Assembly (NCBI GenBank): GCA_963697455.1
Contig: CAVOOI010000032.1
Coordinates: 62,001-126,000, forward strand
DNA length: 64,000 nucleotides
Origin: JAFEDN01 sp963697455
GTDB lineage: Bacteria; Pseudomonadota; Gammaproteobacteria; Coxiellales; Coxiellaceae
Reading direction: 5' to 3'
In this document: piece after piece, positions 15,931 through 25,530 of the stretch
How the letters are laid out: each line of letters starts with the position of its first letter
Numbering within the stretch: position 1 is the first letter of the stretch
Position numbers and translations under genes: made by a program
The notes under the pieces: generated by a model
What the model was told of the DNA's origin: nothing
The model's input: the letters and a program-made list of their open reading frames with translations, nothing else
Database searches by the model: none

Positions 15931-18669
15931 TTACAATTTTTCAATCTTTTCGCGGTTTTCTTGCAGCTTAGTTAAGGTATTAGTAATTTGTTGATGATTT
16001 TGACGTTCTTTTTCCACTACGGCAGGTGGAGCCTTTTGAATATAATCAGCGTTCTCTAAGCGGCCTGCTAATTTTTCTTGGTCGCGTTGTAGTTTTTCAA
16101 TTTCTTTGGTTAATCGCGCCAGTTCAGCAGTTTTGTCGACTAAGTCAGCGAGTGGAATATAGATTTCCAAGCTGTCCACTACCACCGTCGCGCTGGCCGG
16201 GGGAGGAGAGGCGTCTGCCGCCAGCCAAGTTAATTGAGTGACTTTAGCGAGATTTTTAATATAGATTTCACATTCAGTCATATATTGACGGTCTTGTTGA
16301 GAACCCTTGTGCAATAATACCGAAAGCATTTTTCCAGGTGGAACTTTCATTTCACCGCGCACGTTACGAATGCCGTTGATGACTTGCTTCAGCCATTCAA
16401 TAGCCGCTGACGCGGGCGCATCTTGCTGTTGCGTTTCAGCTTCGGGATAGAGTGCAATCATAATGCTATTAACGGTAGGCGTTTGAATCATCGGTGCGAC
16501 GATATGCCAGATTTCTTCGGTGATAAACGGAATTAATGGGTGTAACAACCGCAATAATGTTTCTAAAACTTCGAGCAAGGTGCGGCGGGCGCCTCGCTGT
16601 AAATTGCATTTCGATAATTCCAAATACCAATCGCAGTATTCATTCCAAGTAAATTCATATAATAAATGCGCGATTGTGTCGAATCGGTATTCGTCGAAAG
16701 CTTGGTTCACTTGCTTGATTAAAGTTTGCAAATGACTGCGAATCCACCGGTCAGCTAAAGAATATTCAAGGTTGTCAGCGCTTAAATCCTGATTTTCGGT
16801 ATTCATCAATACGTAACGCGCCGCGTTCCATAATTTATTGCAGAAATTCCGATAGCCGGCAATCCGGTTCATATCGAAATTGATATCCCGGCCGGTGGTG
16901 GCTAAAGCGCAGAATGTGAACCGCAACGCGTCCGCGCCGTACGCGCTGATCCCTTGGGGAAATTCTTCCGAAGTGGCTTTTTTAATCGCCGGGGCCATTT
17001 GTGGTTGCATCAAACCAGTGGTGCGTTTGGTAATCAGCTTAGCTAAATCAATGCCATCCATGAGATCAATCGGGTCAAGAATATTACCTTTACTTTTTGA
17101 CATCTTTTGACCATGCCGGTCACGGATCAAACCGTGGATATAAACTTCTTGGAAGGGGATATCGCCCATTAGTTTCAAGCCCATCATGACCATACGCGCG
17201 ACCCAGAAAAAGATAATGTCAAAACCAGTGACTAATACCGCCGTGGGGTAAAACGTGGTCAGTTCTTGAGTGGGTTCCGGCCAGTGTAAACTAGAAAAAG
17301 GCCAGAGTGCGGCGGTGAACCAAGTATCCAATACGTCTTCATCTTGGCGCAACGCGATATCAGCTGCTAAAGCATAACGCTGGCGAACGTCGGCTTCGTC
17401 ATAACCAACATAAGCTTGATTGTTTGAGTCATACCAAACCGGAACCCGGTGCCCCCACCATAATTGCCGACTGATGCACCAATCTTCAATATGCGTCAAC
17501 CACTGCAAATAAGTTTTCTGCCAGTTTTCAGGCACAAAACGTGGCTGGTTTTGCTGCTCTGCTTGGATGGCTGATTCCGCCATCGCTTGCATGCGCACGT
17601 ACCACTGGTCAGTGAGCATCGGTTCTAATATCACTCCGGAGCGGTCGCCTTTGGGTAAATTAACGGTGTAGTTCTCGATCTTCTCCAATAAATCTAAATT
17701 TTGCAGATCAGCCACCACTTGTTTGCGCGCCGCGAATCGCCCTAGACCACGGTATTGTTGAGGCACATTTTCATTACAGTCCGCGGACAGGGTAAAAATA
17801 TTAATGATTGGCAAATGATGGCGTTTAGCCATCTCATAGTCATTAAAGTCATGCGCGGGCGTAATTTTAACGCAGCCGGTGCCAAATTCTGGGTCTATTG
17901 CGGAGTCGGCAATAATAGGGATTTCCCGGTTAGTCAACGGTAATTTGATGTGCTTGCCGATGAACGCTTGATAACGAGGGTCGTCCGGATGTACGGCAAC
18001 TGCCACATCTCCCAGCATGGTTTCAGGGCGAGTAGTTGCGACCACGATATGTGCAGAATTATCAGCCAGTGGATAACGCAAATACCATAAATGGCCGGAT
18101 ATAGATTCAGTGCTGACTTCTAAATCTGAAATAGCTGTATGCAGATGCGGGTCCCAATTCACCATACGTTTACCGCGGTAAATCAAACCTTCTTCGAATA
18201 ATTGGATAAAAGCTGCATATGTGGCTTTAGTAATCACGGGGTCCATACTGTAATGTTCCCGTTCCCAATCTAACGAGGCGCCCATCCGCCGAATTTGCTG
18301 GGTGATAATCGAGCCAGATTGTTCACTCCACTGATTGACGCGCTCTAAAAATTTTTCCCGGCCCAGATCATGCCGGCTTAAACCTTCTTGAGCGAGTTGC
18401 CGCTCGACCACCATTTGCGTGGCGATGGAAGCATGGTCGGTGCCAGGTTGCCATAGCACCTGCATACCGCGCATGCGTTGCCGCCGAATCAAAGCATCCA
18501 TTAAACTCAACTGGAAACCATGCCCCATATGCAAAGTTCCGGTGACATTGGGCGGAGGCAGCATAATACAATAAGGCTGGCCATTCCCCTTCGGTTTATA
18601 TAATTGTTGCTCTTCCCAAAACTGGGTCCAGCGTTGCTCAATAGCACTAGGTTGATAGGTTTTTTCCAT
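15931..18669 (-). CDS. valS: Valyl-tRNA synthetase
   Basis: This enzyme charges tRNA-Val, with an editing domain for misactivated threonine. The protein has 912 residues from the ATG at 18669. The class I HIGH-type motif PPPNVTGTLHMGHGF is near residue 40 and the KMSKS loop GQKMSKSKGNI near 523. The zinc-free bacterial architecture and anticodon-binding domain follow. A C-terminal coiled coil (about 845-912, rich in E/K/L) is the tRNA-binding arm. A TTG at 18696 extends the frame by nine residues, but the MEKTYQPSAIEQRW start is the family norm. Confidence 0.97.
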   Translation of the reverse strand: MEKTYQPSAIEQRWTQFWEEQQLYKPKGNGQPYCIMLPPPNVTGTLHMGHGFQLSLMDALIRRQRMRGMQVLWQPGTDHASIATQMVVERQLAQEGLSRHDLGREKFLERVNQWSEQSGSIITQQIRRMGASLDWEREHYSMDPVITKATYAAFIQLFEEGLIYRGKRMVNWDPHLHTAISDLEVSTESISGHLWYLRYPLADNSAHIVVATTRPETMLGDVAVAVHPDDPRYQAFIGKHIKLPLTNREIPIIADSAIDPEFGTGCVKITPAHDFNDYEMAKRHHLPIINIFTLSADCNENVPQQYRGLGRFAARKQVVADLQNLDLLEKIENYTVNLPKGDRSGVILEPMLTDQWYVRMQAMAESAIQAEQQNQPRFVPENWQKTYLQWLTHIEDWCISRQLWWGHRVPVWYDSNNQAYVGYDEADVRQRYALAADIALRQDEDVLDTWFTAALWPFSSLHWPEPTQELTTFYPTAVLVTGFDIIFFWVARMVMMGLKLMGDIPFQEVYIHGLIRDRHGQKMSKSKGNILDPIDLMDGIDLAKLITKRTTGLMQPQMAPAIKKATSEEFPQGISAYGADALRFTFCALATTGRDINFDMNRIAGYRNFCNKLWNAARYVLMNTENQDLSADNLEYSLADRWIRSHLQTLIKQVNQAFDEYRFDTIAHLLYEFTWNEYCDWYLELSKCNLQRGARRTLLEVLETLLRLLHPLIPFITEEIWHIVAPMIQTPTVNSIMIALYPEAETQQQDAPASAAIEWLKQVINGIRNVRGEMKVPPGKMLSVLLHKGSQQDRQYMTECEIYIKNLAKVTQLTWLAADASPPPASATVVVDSLEIYIPLADLVDKTAELARLTKEIEKLQRDQEKLAGRLENADYIQKAPPAVVEKERQNHQQITNTLTKLQENREKIEKL

Positions 18670-18762
18670 GGTGCAAATATACCGTGTGGTTACCAATCTG
18701 ACAAGGACCGTTTCTGGAGATATCTATTTTATTCCCAGTGGGGATACTGTAGAATTTGTTTT

Positions 18763-20334
18763 ATGAATTGTAAGAAAATATATATACCTTTTCTGCTGTT
18801 GACTATGCTCCTGGGAGGCTTAATTTCGATAACGTTAGGCCAAGATGCGAATTGGGATCTACAAAATTACCATTATTACAATGGATATGTATTCTTTAAT
18901 GCAAGTCCTGTGCAAGATTTTTTAGCGGCCGGCGCTGCATCTTATTTTAATCCCTTGCCGGACGCGCTCAATTACTCAATGATAAAGCATTTACCGCCTA
19001 GATTAACTGGTTTTTTTCTAGGGGCGATTCAAGGCATTAATTTCTTTTTATTAGCTGTTATAGCGAATATCTGGATTAAGAAATCCAGTTCTTTGGTTGC
19101 TAGGTTGATAGCTGTTACCGCCATCTCGTTGTTAGGATTGATCAGCGCCAATGTGATTGGAGAAATAGGCGCCACTTTTAATGATCTCACTATCCCCATC
19201 TGGGTTTTATTATCAATATTGATTATTGGAGTACTGCTTAAGCCGGAAAGTACGGTTGAACGGAAATTCCTCTTGGCATTACTGGCAGGGCTGTGTCTTG
19301 GAGTGGCAGTAGGTTTAAAATTAACGATGGCTCTTTATTTTGTAGGCGCATTTTTTGCTTTTATTTCCCTCAAAAATCAGTATGGCAAATTAAAGATATC
19401 ATCATTGTTTTTGCTAGGGGCGCTTTTAGGTTTTATGTTAGTAGATGGCTACTGGATGCTGTTATTATGGAAAAATTTCAGAAATCCAATTTTTCCCTAT
19501 TATAATGAATTATTTCAATCTCCATATTACTATACTCAAAAAATAATAGATTATCGATTCTTCCCTCGCAATGTCATCCAGACTTTATTTTATCCATTTT
19601 ATTTTTCTTGGAAAAGACTGGCTTCGGAAGTTCCTTTCCGTGATTTTCGGTTAGCGGCAGTCTATTTGTTGCTAATTATTTATGCCGGTAAATTATGTCT
19701 CACCAACCGCGGCCGTAAGTCCCTGCCCTTATGCGATGAGGATTGCTCGCAAAGAGAGTATACAAAATTTTTGATTATTTTTTTTGTTGTCTCTTATCTA
19801 TTATGGCAGTTTCAGTTTTCTATTCAGCGTTATGCAATGGTATTGGATATCATGGCGCCATTATTAATATATATTTTAATTGTTAATATATTTACTGACT
19901 TAAGGGTTATTAATGTTACATTGTTTTTAACGTTCGTATTCTTAGCTGTTACGGTTAAACCCATGAAATGGGGAAGAGTAAAATGGACTAGTAGTTACTT
20001 TGATGTGCAAATTCCTCAACCCAGTCTATCGCAGAAAAAAGCAGTAGTGTTAATCGCAGAATCGCCTTTAGCTTACCTAAGGCCATTTTTTCCTCGGGAT
20101 TGGCATTTTACTAATATCAGTTCAACTGGACCGGATTTGCCTTATTTTAATAAATTGATAAATATTTGGTCACAAAGTAATGAGAATCAATATTTTGTTC
20201 TTTATAAAGATAAACCTAAATCAGATTTAGTGAATCAATTAAATCCTTACGGTTTTAATTTATTAGGACCTTGCGAGTTGATCCAAACTAAACTCGGAGT
20301 TTACCGTATATGTCCAGTTTCAAAAAAACCGTAA
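18763..20334 (+). CDS. Polytopic membrane protein, putative GT-C glycosyltransferase
   Basis: The protein has 523 residues from the ATG at 18763, which begins MNCKKIYIPFLLLTMLLGG and a first membrane segment. The first loop carries GQDANWDLQNYHYYNGYVFF, a conserved pattern I associate with an uncharacterised family of bacterial membrane proteins near polysaccharide genes. About ten further hydrophobic segments follow. A C-terminal soluble stretch of about 100 residues starts near residue 420. Function is inferred only from topology and neighbourhood. The frame is open from 18604, but that would overlap valS and add a non-homologous leader. Confidence 0.6.
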   Translation: MNCKKIYIPFLLLTMLLGGLISITLGQDANWDLQNYHYYNGYVFFNASPVQDFLAAGAASYFNPLPDALNYSMIKHLPPRLTGFFLGAIQGINFFLLAVIANIWIKKSSSLVARLIAVTAISLLGLISANVIGEIGATFNDLTIPIWVLLSILIIGVLLKPESTVERKFLLALLAGLCLGVAVGLKLTMALYFVGAFFAFISLKNQYGKLKISSLFLLGALLGFMLVDGYWMLLLWKNFRNPIFPYYNELFQSPYYYTQKIIDYRFFPRNVIQTLFYPFYFSWKRLASEVPFRDFRLAAVYLLLIIYAGKLCLTNRGRKSLPLCDEDCSQREYTKFLIIFFVVSYLLWQFQFSIQRYAMVLDIMAPLLIYILIVNIFTDLRVINVTLFLTFVFLAVTVKPMKWGRVKWTSSYFDVQIPQPSLSQKKAVVLIAESPLAYLRPFFPRDWHFTNISSTGPDLPYFNKLINIWSQSNENQYFVLYKDKPKSDLVNQLNPYGFNLLGPCELIQTKLGVYRICPVSKKP

Positions 20335-20371
20335 CGTATGGCAGCCTCAACGTCCCAAACGTCAGCATGGT

Positions 20372-21229
20372 TTATTGAGAACAGCTTACTTCATCAAGTG
20401 CTCTAAACTGAATATTATTATCTTCTAAAAATTTAAAGTCATGAACGGATCGATCGAAATATTGAGCTCCAATCAAACTATCGGACCTGAGCCCCATATT
20501 TATATTAACTTTTTCCAATAATTTCATGGAAGCATATAATATCCAATAAGGCAGTGGCAGCATTAAAACTTGTTTTTGATTAACAGCAGCTATAATTTTT
20601 ACCATTTTTTTGAATGTTACCGGGCATTGGGAAGCGGCAATAATCGGAAAGGGAAAACTTTGATAATTGTTTTTAATTAAAAACAGGATTAATTGGAATA
20701 GATCTTCCAAATAACAAGGATAAAATAATTGATTACCATTTCCAATTAATGGAACAATAGGAAGTGATCGAACATATTTATTAATCGATCCAAAAATTCC
20801 TCTAGCGGTTTTGTTAAAAATTAAACCTGGTCTTAAAACAATGACGCCGAGATCCTTGCAGCTTGCTTCTATTAATAACTTTGCTTTTCCGTAATGTGAT
20901 TTTGTTCCTTGAAAAGCAGACATGGAGGAAATAAATATAATTGTGCCAACCCCTGCTTTTTTAGCATGATGAAACAATTCCAAAGTACCTAAGACATTAA
21001 TCTCATAAATTTCTTGAAAACGTTTGAGACTAAAATCATAAGCACAATGAATTAAAACATCAATTCCATTTAAGTCGTGAAGTTTATTTTTTTGACCGAG
21101 TTCGTAGGGAATTTGCTTATTCCTCCCCATTTCATAAATATTCCAATCCGTTTCTTGCCGCAGCCGCTTAACAAAATAAGAGCCTACGTAACCCCCGCTG
21201 CCAGTGACAATACAATTGATTGGTTTCAT
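20372..21229 (-). CDS. NAD(P)-dependent epimerase/dehydratase (extended SDR)
   Basis: The protein has 285 residues. The cofactor-binding motif is TGSGGYVGSYFVKRL near the N-terminus, and the catalytic S..Y...K is ISSMSAFQGTKSHYGKAK. The start at 21229 makes a 4-bp atga overlap with the upstream FAD oxidoreductase gene, the classic sign of translational coupling; an ATG at 21241 is the alternative. It is shorter than typical sugar epimerases (about 320-340), so the substrate cannot be named. Pairing with an oxidoreductase suggests a two-step oxidation/reduction on the same compound. Confidence 0.8.
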   Translation of the reverse strand: MKPINCIVTGSGGYVGSYFVKRLRQETDWNIYEMGRNKQIPYELGQKNKLHDLNGIDVLIHCAYDFSLKRFQEIYEINVLGTLELFHHAKKAGVGTIIFISSMSAFQGTKSHYGKAKLLIEASCKDLGVIVLRPGLIFNKTARGIFGSINKYVRSLPIVPLIGNGNQLFYPCYLEDLFQLILFLIKNNYQSFPFPIIAASQCPVTFKKMVKIIAAVNQKQVLMLPLPYWILYASMKLLEKVNINMGLRSDSLIGAQYFDRSVHDFKFLEDNNIQFRALDEVSCSQ

Positions 21230-22794
21230 AAAATTGGACACTCCGTGGCGATACGATAGGCATTGGCCATTATGGTGAAAGTGATTGAATTAGCTGGGAT
21301 AGAAGGAAAAATAGCCCCGTCGACAATATGCAAGCGTTTAAAACCGTTAACTCTGCCCAGTAGATCTGTTTGATAATGAGTAGTAGGTTTAGCACTCATT
21401 GGAAAACTGCCTCCATAATGATAAGAGCGGCCAACTTTACTGACTTTAAGCATAGATTTGATAGGGAAAAATTTTAGTAAGCGACTGTGTTTAGTTAAAT
21501 GAGAAATAACGCGATTAATTTTAGCTTGAGTAGTGACGTTTTCAATCTTCGCTAATTTGACTGTTATTTCTGATATTTCTAATCCGCTTGCTACAACTTG
21601 TAATGAAAATTGATTTGAATCCTGGGAATGTAAAAATCCTTGAATGACAATCAAGCGAGACAACAGTGGCGATAATAATAATTTAATAAAAGGAAATAAT
21701 CGACCAAATTTTCTTTGCAGTTTCTTTTGATATTGGTCCATATAGGTATAAATTTGTAAGTGAGCATCTTGGGATAAAAAATGATCATTTTTTAACTTTA
21801 AATATAATTGACATAATGTGTGCAAATTTTCTTGTTGAGGCTTATTGATTTTTTTAAATAAAATACAGGGAAACATAAAGTGTTGAGAATCTGCAAGCAC
21901 GGCAGGTTCTTGATGTTGTCCTAATGAATTTAAAACAAGAGTTGTAGAAAGGATAGAACCGCAGGCAATAAAGACTTGAGAGCCGGGAATAGAATCTTTT
22001 TCCTTAACATGGCCTTTTAAAATATGCAGAATGATTCCGTCAGATTTTTCCTCAATTTTTTCGACAAAAACTCTATCTTTGTAGATGAAATTTTCGTTCT
22101 TTAGTAATTTATTTAAGCTATCAGTTGAAGAATAAATTAATAAACTCGGACAGCCGTATTGGCACATTCCGCAATAGCTACAATGCTGATTTTTAATATC
22201 TGCAAATCTGACTGCTAATTTTGCTGGTCCGTATTGAAAGCCAGAATTAGATAATTTATTTCCGGAACTTAGATAATGATCTAATAAGTATTTAGCTTGA
22301 TCGCTGGGTTTATAATGAAAAGAATATTTTTCCTTTTCGTGTATTTGATTAGTAGCTATCGGTAAAAATTCTAGGATTTTTTGATAATAGGGCCATAATT
22401 TTTCGATTGTAAAAGGCCAATCGTGAAAATCATTTGGATGGTAGGTATCAACAAATGCCCCCCAGATATTACTCAATCCTCCTTTGGCAAAAGAAGGTTG
22501 ACAATATATTTGGCCATCAGTGACGAAATTAACCAGTTGGTTTTGACGGTAGACATAATCAGAACCATAAGCCAGTTTAACATCATTATTCTTGCTCAAT
22601 TCATATTTCAATTCTTTCAATAGATCGAAATTGGGTTGATTTCTAAATTGAGCTAATTTCAATTGAATTTCTTTATCCAACTCAACGCCAACATCCAACA
22701 TAGTTACTTTCCGGCCTCTGGCGAGCAAAGCAGAAGCAGCGGCAATTCCGGCTGGTCCCGAACCTATAATATAAATCAATTCAATCACCTGCAA
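21226..22794 (-). CDS. GMC-type FAD-dependent oxidoreductase with cysteine cluster
   Basis: The protein has up to 522 residues. The FAD-binding motif IIGSGPAGIAAASALLARG is at the N-terminus. GGLSNIWGAF near residue 100 is the GMC signature region, and the C-terminal HIVDGAIFPSIPANSITFT matches the GMC_oxred_C pattern. A cluster CSYCGMCQYGCP near residue 197 looks like part of an iron-sulfur site. The start is uncertain: TTG 22794, GTG 22788 or TTG 22779. It oxidises an alcohol or sugar in an unknown pathway. Its stop overlaps the start of the SDR gene. Confidence 0.8.
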   Translation of the reverse strand: MQVIELIYIIGSGPAGIAAASALLARGRKVTMLDVGVELDKEIQLKLAQFRNQPNFDLLKELKYELSKNNDVKLAYGSDYVYRQNQLVNFVTDGQIYCQPSFAKGGLSNIWGAFVDTYHPNDFHDWPFTIEKLWPYYQKILEFLPIATNQIHEKEKYSFHYKPSDQAKYLLDHYLSSGNKLSNSGFQYGPAKLAVRFADIKNQHCSYCGMCQYGCPSLLIYSSTDSLNKLLKNENFIYKDRVFVEKIEEKSDGIILHILKGHVKEKDSIPGSQVFIACGSILSTTLVLNSLGQHQEPAVLADSQHFMFPCILFKKINKPQQENLHTLCQLYLKLKNDHFLSQDAHLQIYTYMDQYQKKLQRKFGRLFPFIKLLLSPLLSRLIVIQGFLHSQDSNQFSLQVVASGLEISEITVKLAKIENVTTQAKINRVISHLTKHSRLLKFFPIKSMLKVSKVGRSYHYGGSFPMSAKPTTHYQTDLLGRVNGFKRLHIVDGAIFPSIPANSITFTIMANAYRIATECPIL

Positions 22795-22907
22795 ATAAAG
22801 TGGCTAGAATTAGAATAGCAATTTTGAGTAAATATAGGATAAATTAGTTAATTTATTAAGTCAAATCCCCTATTGATTGTATGGCTTAGCTTTGGCTTAA
22901 TGAGCAC

Positions 22908-23990
22908 ATGGGAATTATCTTTCGATATATTACTAAGGAACTGTATACCAGCCTATTTGGAATCATTATGGTATTGCTGATTATTTTTATGAGTAATCAG
23001 TTTGTTCATTATGTGCATTATGCCGCCAGTGGCCACATTACCATGAGTGCGGTAATGCGCCTGATGTCGCTGCAAATCCCGTTTCTTCTCGGATACTTGA
23101 TGCCGCTGGCGTTGTATTTGAGTATATTAATCGTATTTGGAAGATTATATTTAGATCATGAAATGACTGTGATGTCGGCATGTGGAGTTGGTCCGGGCAG
23201 TTTCTTAGCGGTGGTTTTAAGTGTGGGCATTACCATAACCATAGTGGTTGCTGGATTGATGCTATGGGTTGAACCGTTTCTGGATACCCAACGCATTAAG
23301 ATTTTCTATGAATCAGCGGCTAAGGCGACAGTTGAAAAGGTGATGCCGAAACGATTCCAAACTATCGGCAATGATATCGTTTTTTATGCGGAGGATGTCG
23401 AACGCGAGAAACTAAAAATGCACGATATATTTTTCGCGCAGCGAAATAAGCCGAAACCAGATGGTACACGACTATGGGATATTACTATTGCAGAAAGTGC
23501 ACAGGAAGCATATCAAAATAATGACCGGTATATGGTGTTTCAAAATGGTTATCGATACGTAGGAGAATCTGGATTAGCTAATTTCCAAACCATTCAATAT
23601 CAAGAGTATGGCCTAAGGCTAGCTCAAGCACTGCCAACTCATAGCGGTTGGCCTAGCAACGCGTCCACGGTTGAACTATGGCCGCTGCGTAACGACCCTA
23701 AGGTCGCTGCGGAATTACATTGGCGAATGGCGATGCCGGTTTCAGCTCTGGTGCTTTCTTTACTAGCGTTCCCATTAAGCCGGGTAAACCCGCGAGGCGG
23801 AAAATTCAGCCAATTAATCCCGGCTATTTTGTTGTATATCGTTTATGGTAATTTCCTGTTTTTAGGCCGGGCCTGGGTGCGTAAGGGATTATTGAGTTTC
23901 GATGTCGGTTTATGGTGGGTGCACGGCGCAATGGCGTTGATTGCTATCGGCTTATTATTTTATCGAAAGCTTAAAAATGCGTATTCTTGA
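22908..23990 (+). CDS. lptF: LPS export ABC transporter permease LptF
   Basis: LptF pairs with LptG and LptB2 to pull LPS out of the inner membrane and push it along the Lpt bridge. The protein has 360 residues. The layout is three N-terminal membrane segments, a periplasmic beta-jellyroll (about 130-260), then three more membrane segments. Family motifs are ALYLSILIVFGRLYLDHEM and LSLLAFPLSRVNPRGG. It overlaps lptG by 14 bp. It is divergent from the oxidoreductase pair, with a 113-bp gap. Confidence 0.95.
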   Translation: MGIIFRYITKELYTSLFGIIMVLLIIFMSNQFVHYVHYAASGHITMSAVMRLMSLQIPFLLGYLMPLALYLSILIVFGRLYLDHEMTVMSACGVGPGSFLAVVLSVGITITIVVAGLMLWVEPFLDTQRIKIFYESAAKATVEKVMPKRFQTIGNDIVFYAEDVEREKLKMHDIFFAQRNKPKPDGTRLWDITIAESAQEAYQNNDRYMVFQNGYRYVGESGLANFQTIQYQEYGLRLAQALPTHSGWPSNASTVELWPLRNDPKVAAELHWRMAMPVSALVLSLLAFPLSRVNPRGGKFSQLIPAILLYIVYGNFLFLGRAWVRKGLLSFDVGLWWVHGAMALIAIGLLFYRKLKNAYS

Positions 23991-25044
23991 TCATTACATC
24001 CGCTCCTCAGTGATTTGGGCAACTTGCTTAGTTGTACTGGTGCTATTGGGCATTGAAACTTTTATAGAGTTTATTGCTGAACTGCCGTCGATGGGAGTGG
24101 GTAATTATGATATTTTTTCAGTCTTCGCTTATGTTGGGATGCAAATGCCCTCTGATTTGTATCAACTGTTTCCGATTGCGGGTTTTATTGGCAGTTTGAT
24201 TGGGTTAGGCCGTTTAGCGTCTACCAGCGAGTTGATTGTAATGCGCGCAGCCGGCGTGTCGATAGCCCGTATCGCCTGGGCGGTAGTCAAAGCAGCGTTA
24301 CTAATGCTGGTGGTCATTACCATCGTCGGAGAATGGTGGGCCCCGACCTGGCAATACAATGCGTTGGAATTCAAAGAAAAACAAATGCAGCGCAGTATGA
24401 ACCCCTGGGCCAGCCAGGCGTTATGGCTGCATCAGGGTCAAGCGTTTGTGCATATTGGCACAATTGTGTCGAAGCAGGAAGTGCAAGATATTACCCGTTT
24501 TGATTTTGATCAACAGAATCATTTGTTGTCATCGTTAACGGCGCACAGCGCCATTTTGCAAAACGGGGTTTGGCAATTAAAACAGGTCGATCTCACGCGA
24601 TTGATGCCTACTAAAGCAGTCGTCATGCATTACCAGACTATGCCTTTAGGAGTTAAATTTCAGCCAGAACTATTGCAGGAAAAAACTCAATTGGAAACGG
24701 ATCAGCAGACTATTTCAGCCTTATGGAAGAATATTCAATACCGGCGGCAGGCAGGTTTGCTGGCGACTGAATTGGAATCGGCTTTTTGGGCGCGGGTATT
24801 GCAGCCGTTAACCACAGTGGTCATGATTTGTTTAGGTGTGCCGTTTATTTTTGGTTCGTTACGCAGCGCTAGTATGAGCGCGCGCATTTTATCGGGTATT
24901 ATCGTCGGATTTGTGTTCTACATGTTGAATCAATTTATAGGCCCGGTTGCTTTAGTGTACCAATGGCCGGCTTGGATTGCCGGGGCATTACCCACGGTGT
25001 TATTTTTACTGATCTACGCTGCTTTGTTGTCTCGAATAGAGTAA
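23977..25044 (+). CDS. lptG: LPS export ABC transporter permease LptG
   Basis: Partner of LptF. The protein has 355 residues from the ATG at 23977 (MRILDHYIRSSVIWATC). It has the same 3 + jellyroll + 3 membrane layout, with the family motif LGRLASTSELIVMRAAGVS near residue 80 and GIIVGFVFYMLNQFIGP near the C-terminus. The frame is open from 23941, but the 14-bp overlap with lptF is the usual arrangement. The downstream GtrA-like gene starts 24 bp later. Confidence 0.95.
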   Translation: MRILDHYIRSSVIWATCLVVLVLLGIETFIEFIAELPSMGVGNYDIFSVFAYVGMQMPSDLYQLFPIAGFIGSLIGLGRLASTSELIVMRAAGVSIARIAWAVVKAALLMLVVITIVGEWWAPTWQYNALEFKEKQMQRSMNPWASQALWLHQGQAFVHIGTIVSKQEVQDITRFDFDQQNHLLSSLTAHSAILQNGVWQLKQVDLTRLMPTKAVVMHYQTMPLGVKFQPELLQEKTQLETDQQTISALWKNIQYRRQAGLLATELESAFWARVLQPLTTVVMICLGVPFIFGSLRSASMSARILSGIIVGFVFYMLNQFIGPVALVYQWPAWIAGALPTVLFLLIYAALLSRIE

Positions 25045-25068
25045 TCAGGCGTTAAGGAAACCACAGTA

Positions 25069-25455
25069 ATGAATCAACTTATTAAACAATTCTTTTTCTT
25101 TGGAGTTATTGGGGGTTTAGCAACTCTCGTTAATGCCGCTATATTTATTGTTTTAGTTGACATTCTTCACTTTGAGCCTTTACTGGGAAATTTTCTCGCC
25201 TTCTTGCTAGCAGTCATGGTTTCTTACTTTGGACATTCATGGTGGACTTTTAAGCATAAACAACATAGTAAAGAGAAAGTATTAAAATTTCTGTTAGTTG
25301 CTCTAATAGGTTTGGGAATTAATTCAACTTTTATTTGGTTTTTGATGCATCTTTTACATCAATCTGCTTATATCGCTGCGTTACCGATGATTTTGATTAC
25401 GCCGTTAGCGACATTTTTTATCAATAAATTCTGGGTTTTTAAGCCAATAACTTGA
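25069..25455 (+). CDS. GtrA family membrane protein
   Basis: The protein has 128 residues and four membrane segments: FFFFGVIGGLATLVNAAIF, LLGNFLAFLLAVMVSYFG, the segment ending in NSTFIWFL, and ITPLATFFINKFWVF. The pattern FxxNKFWVF at the end is the GtrA hallmark. GtrA proteins are thought to flip polyprenyl-phosphate sugars across the inner membrane for O-antigen glucosylation. It starts 24 bp after lptG with AAGGAAA upstream, so it may share its mRNA. The GtrB-like partner would be the GT2 gene at 14980. Confidence 0.85.
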   Translation: MNQLIKQFFFFGVIGGLATLVNAAIFIVLVDILHFEPLLGNFLAFLLAVMVSYFGHSWWTFKHKQHSKEKVLKFLLVALIGLGINSTFIWFLMHLLHQSAYIAALPMILITPLATFFINKFWVFKPIT

Positions 25456-25530
25456 ATTTGATGATCTCATTTTCAAAGGCTACCTCACGGAAATTGAACG
25501 TTACCTGGTTTTCATGAAGTTGCCCTGATC

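Noticed and set aside
18604..18762. Extended N-terminus of the membrane protein at 18763 overlapping valS
   Set aside because: The extra 53 residues run across the valS start region, have no family-like features, and the ATG at 18763 begins a normal first membrane helix.
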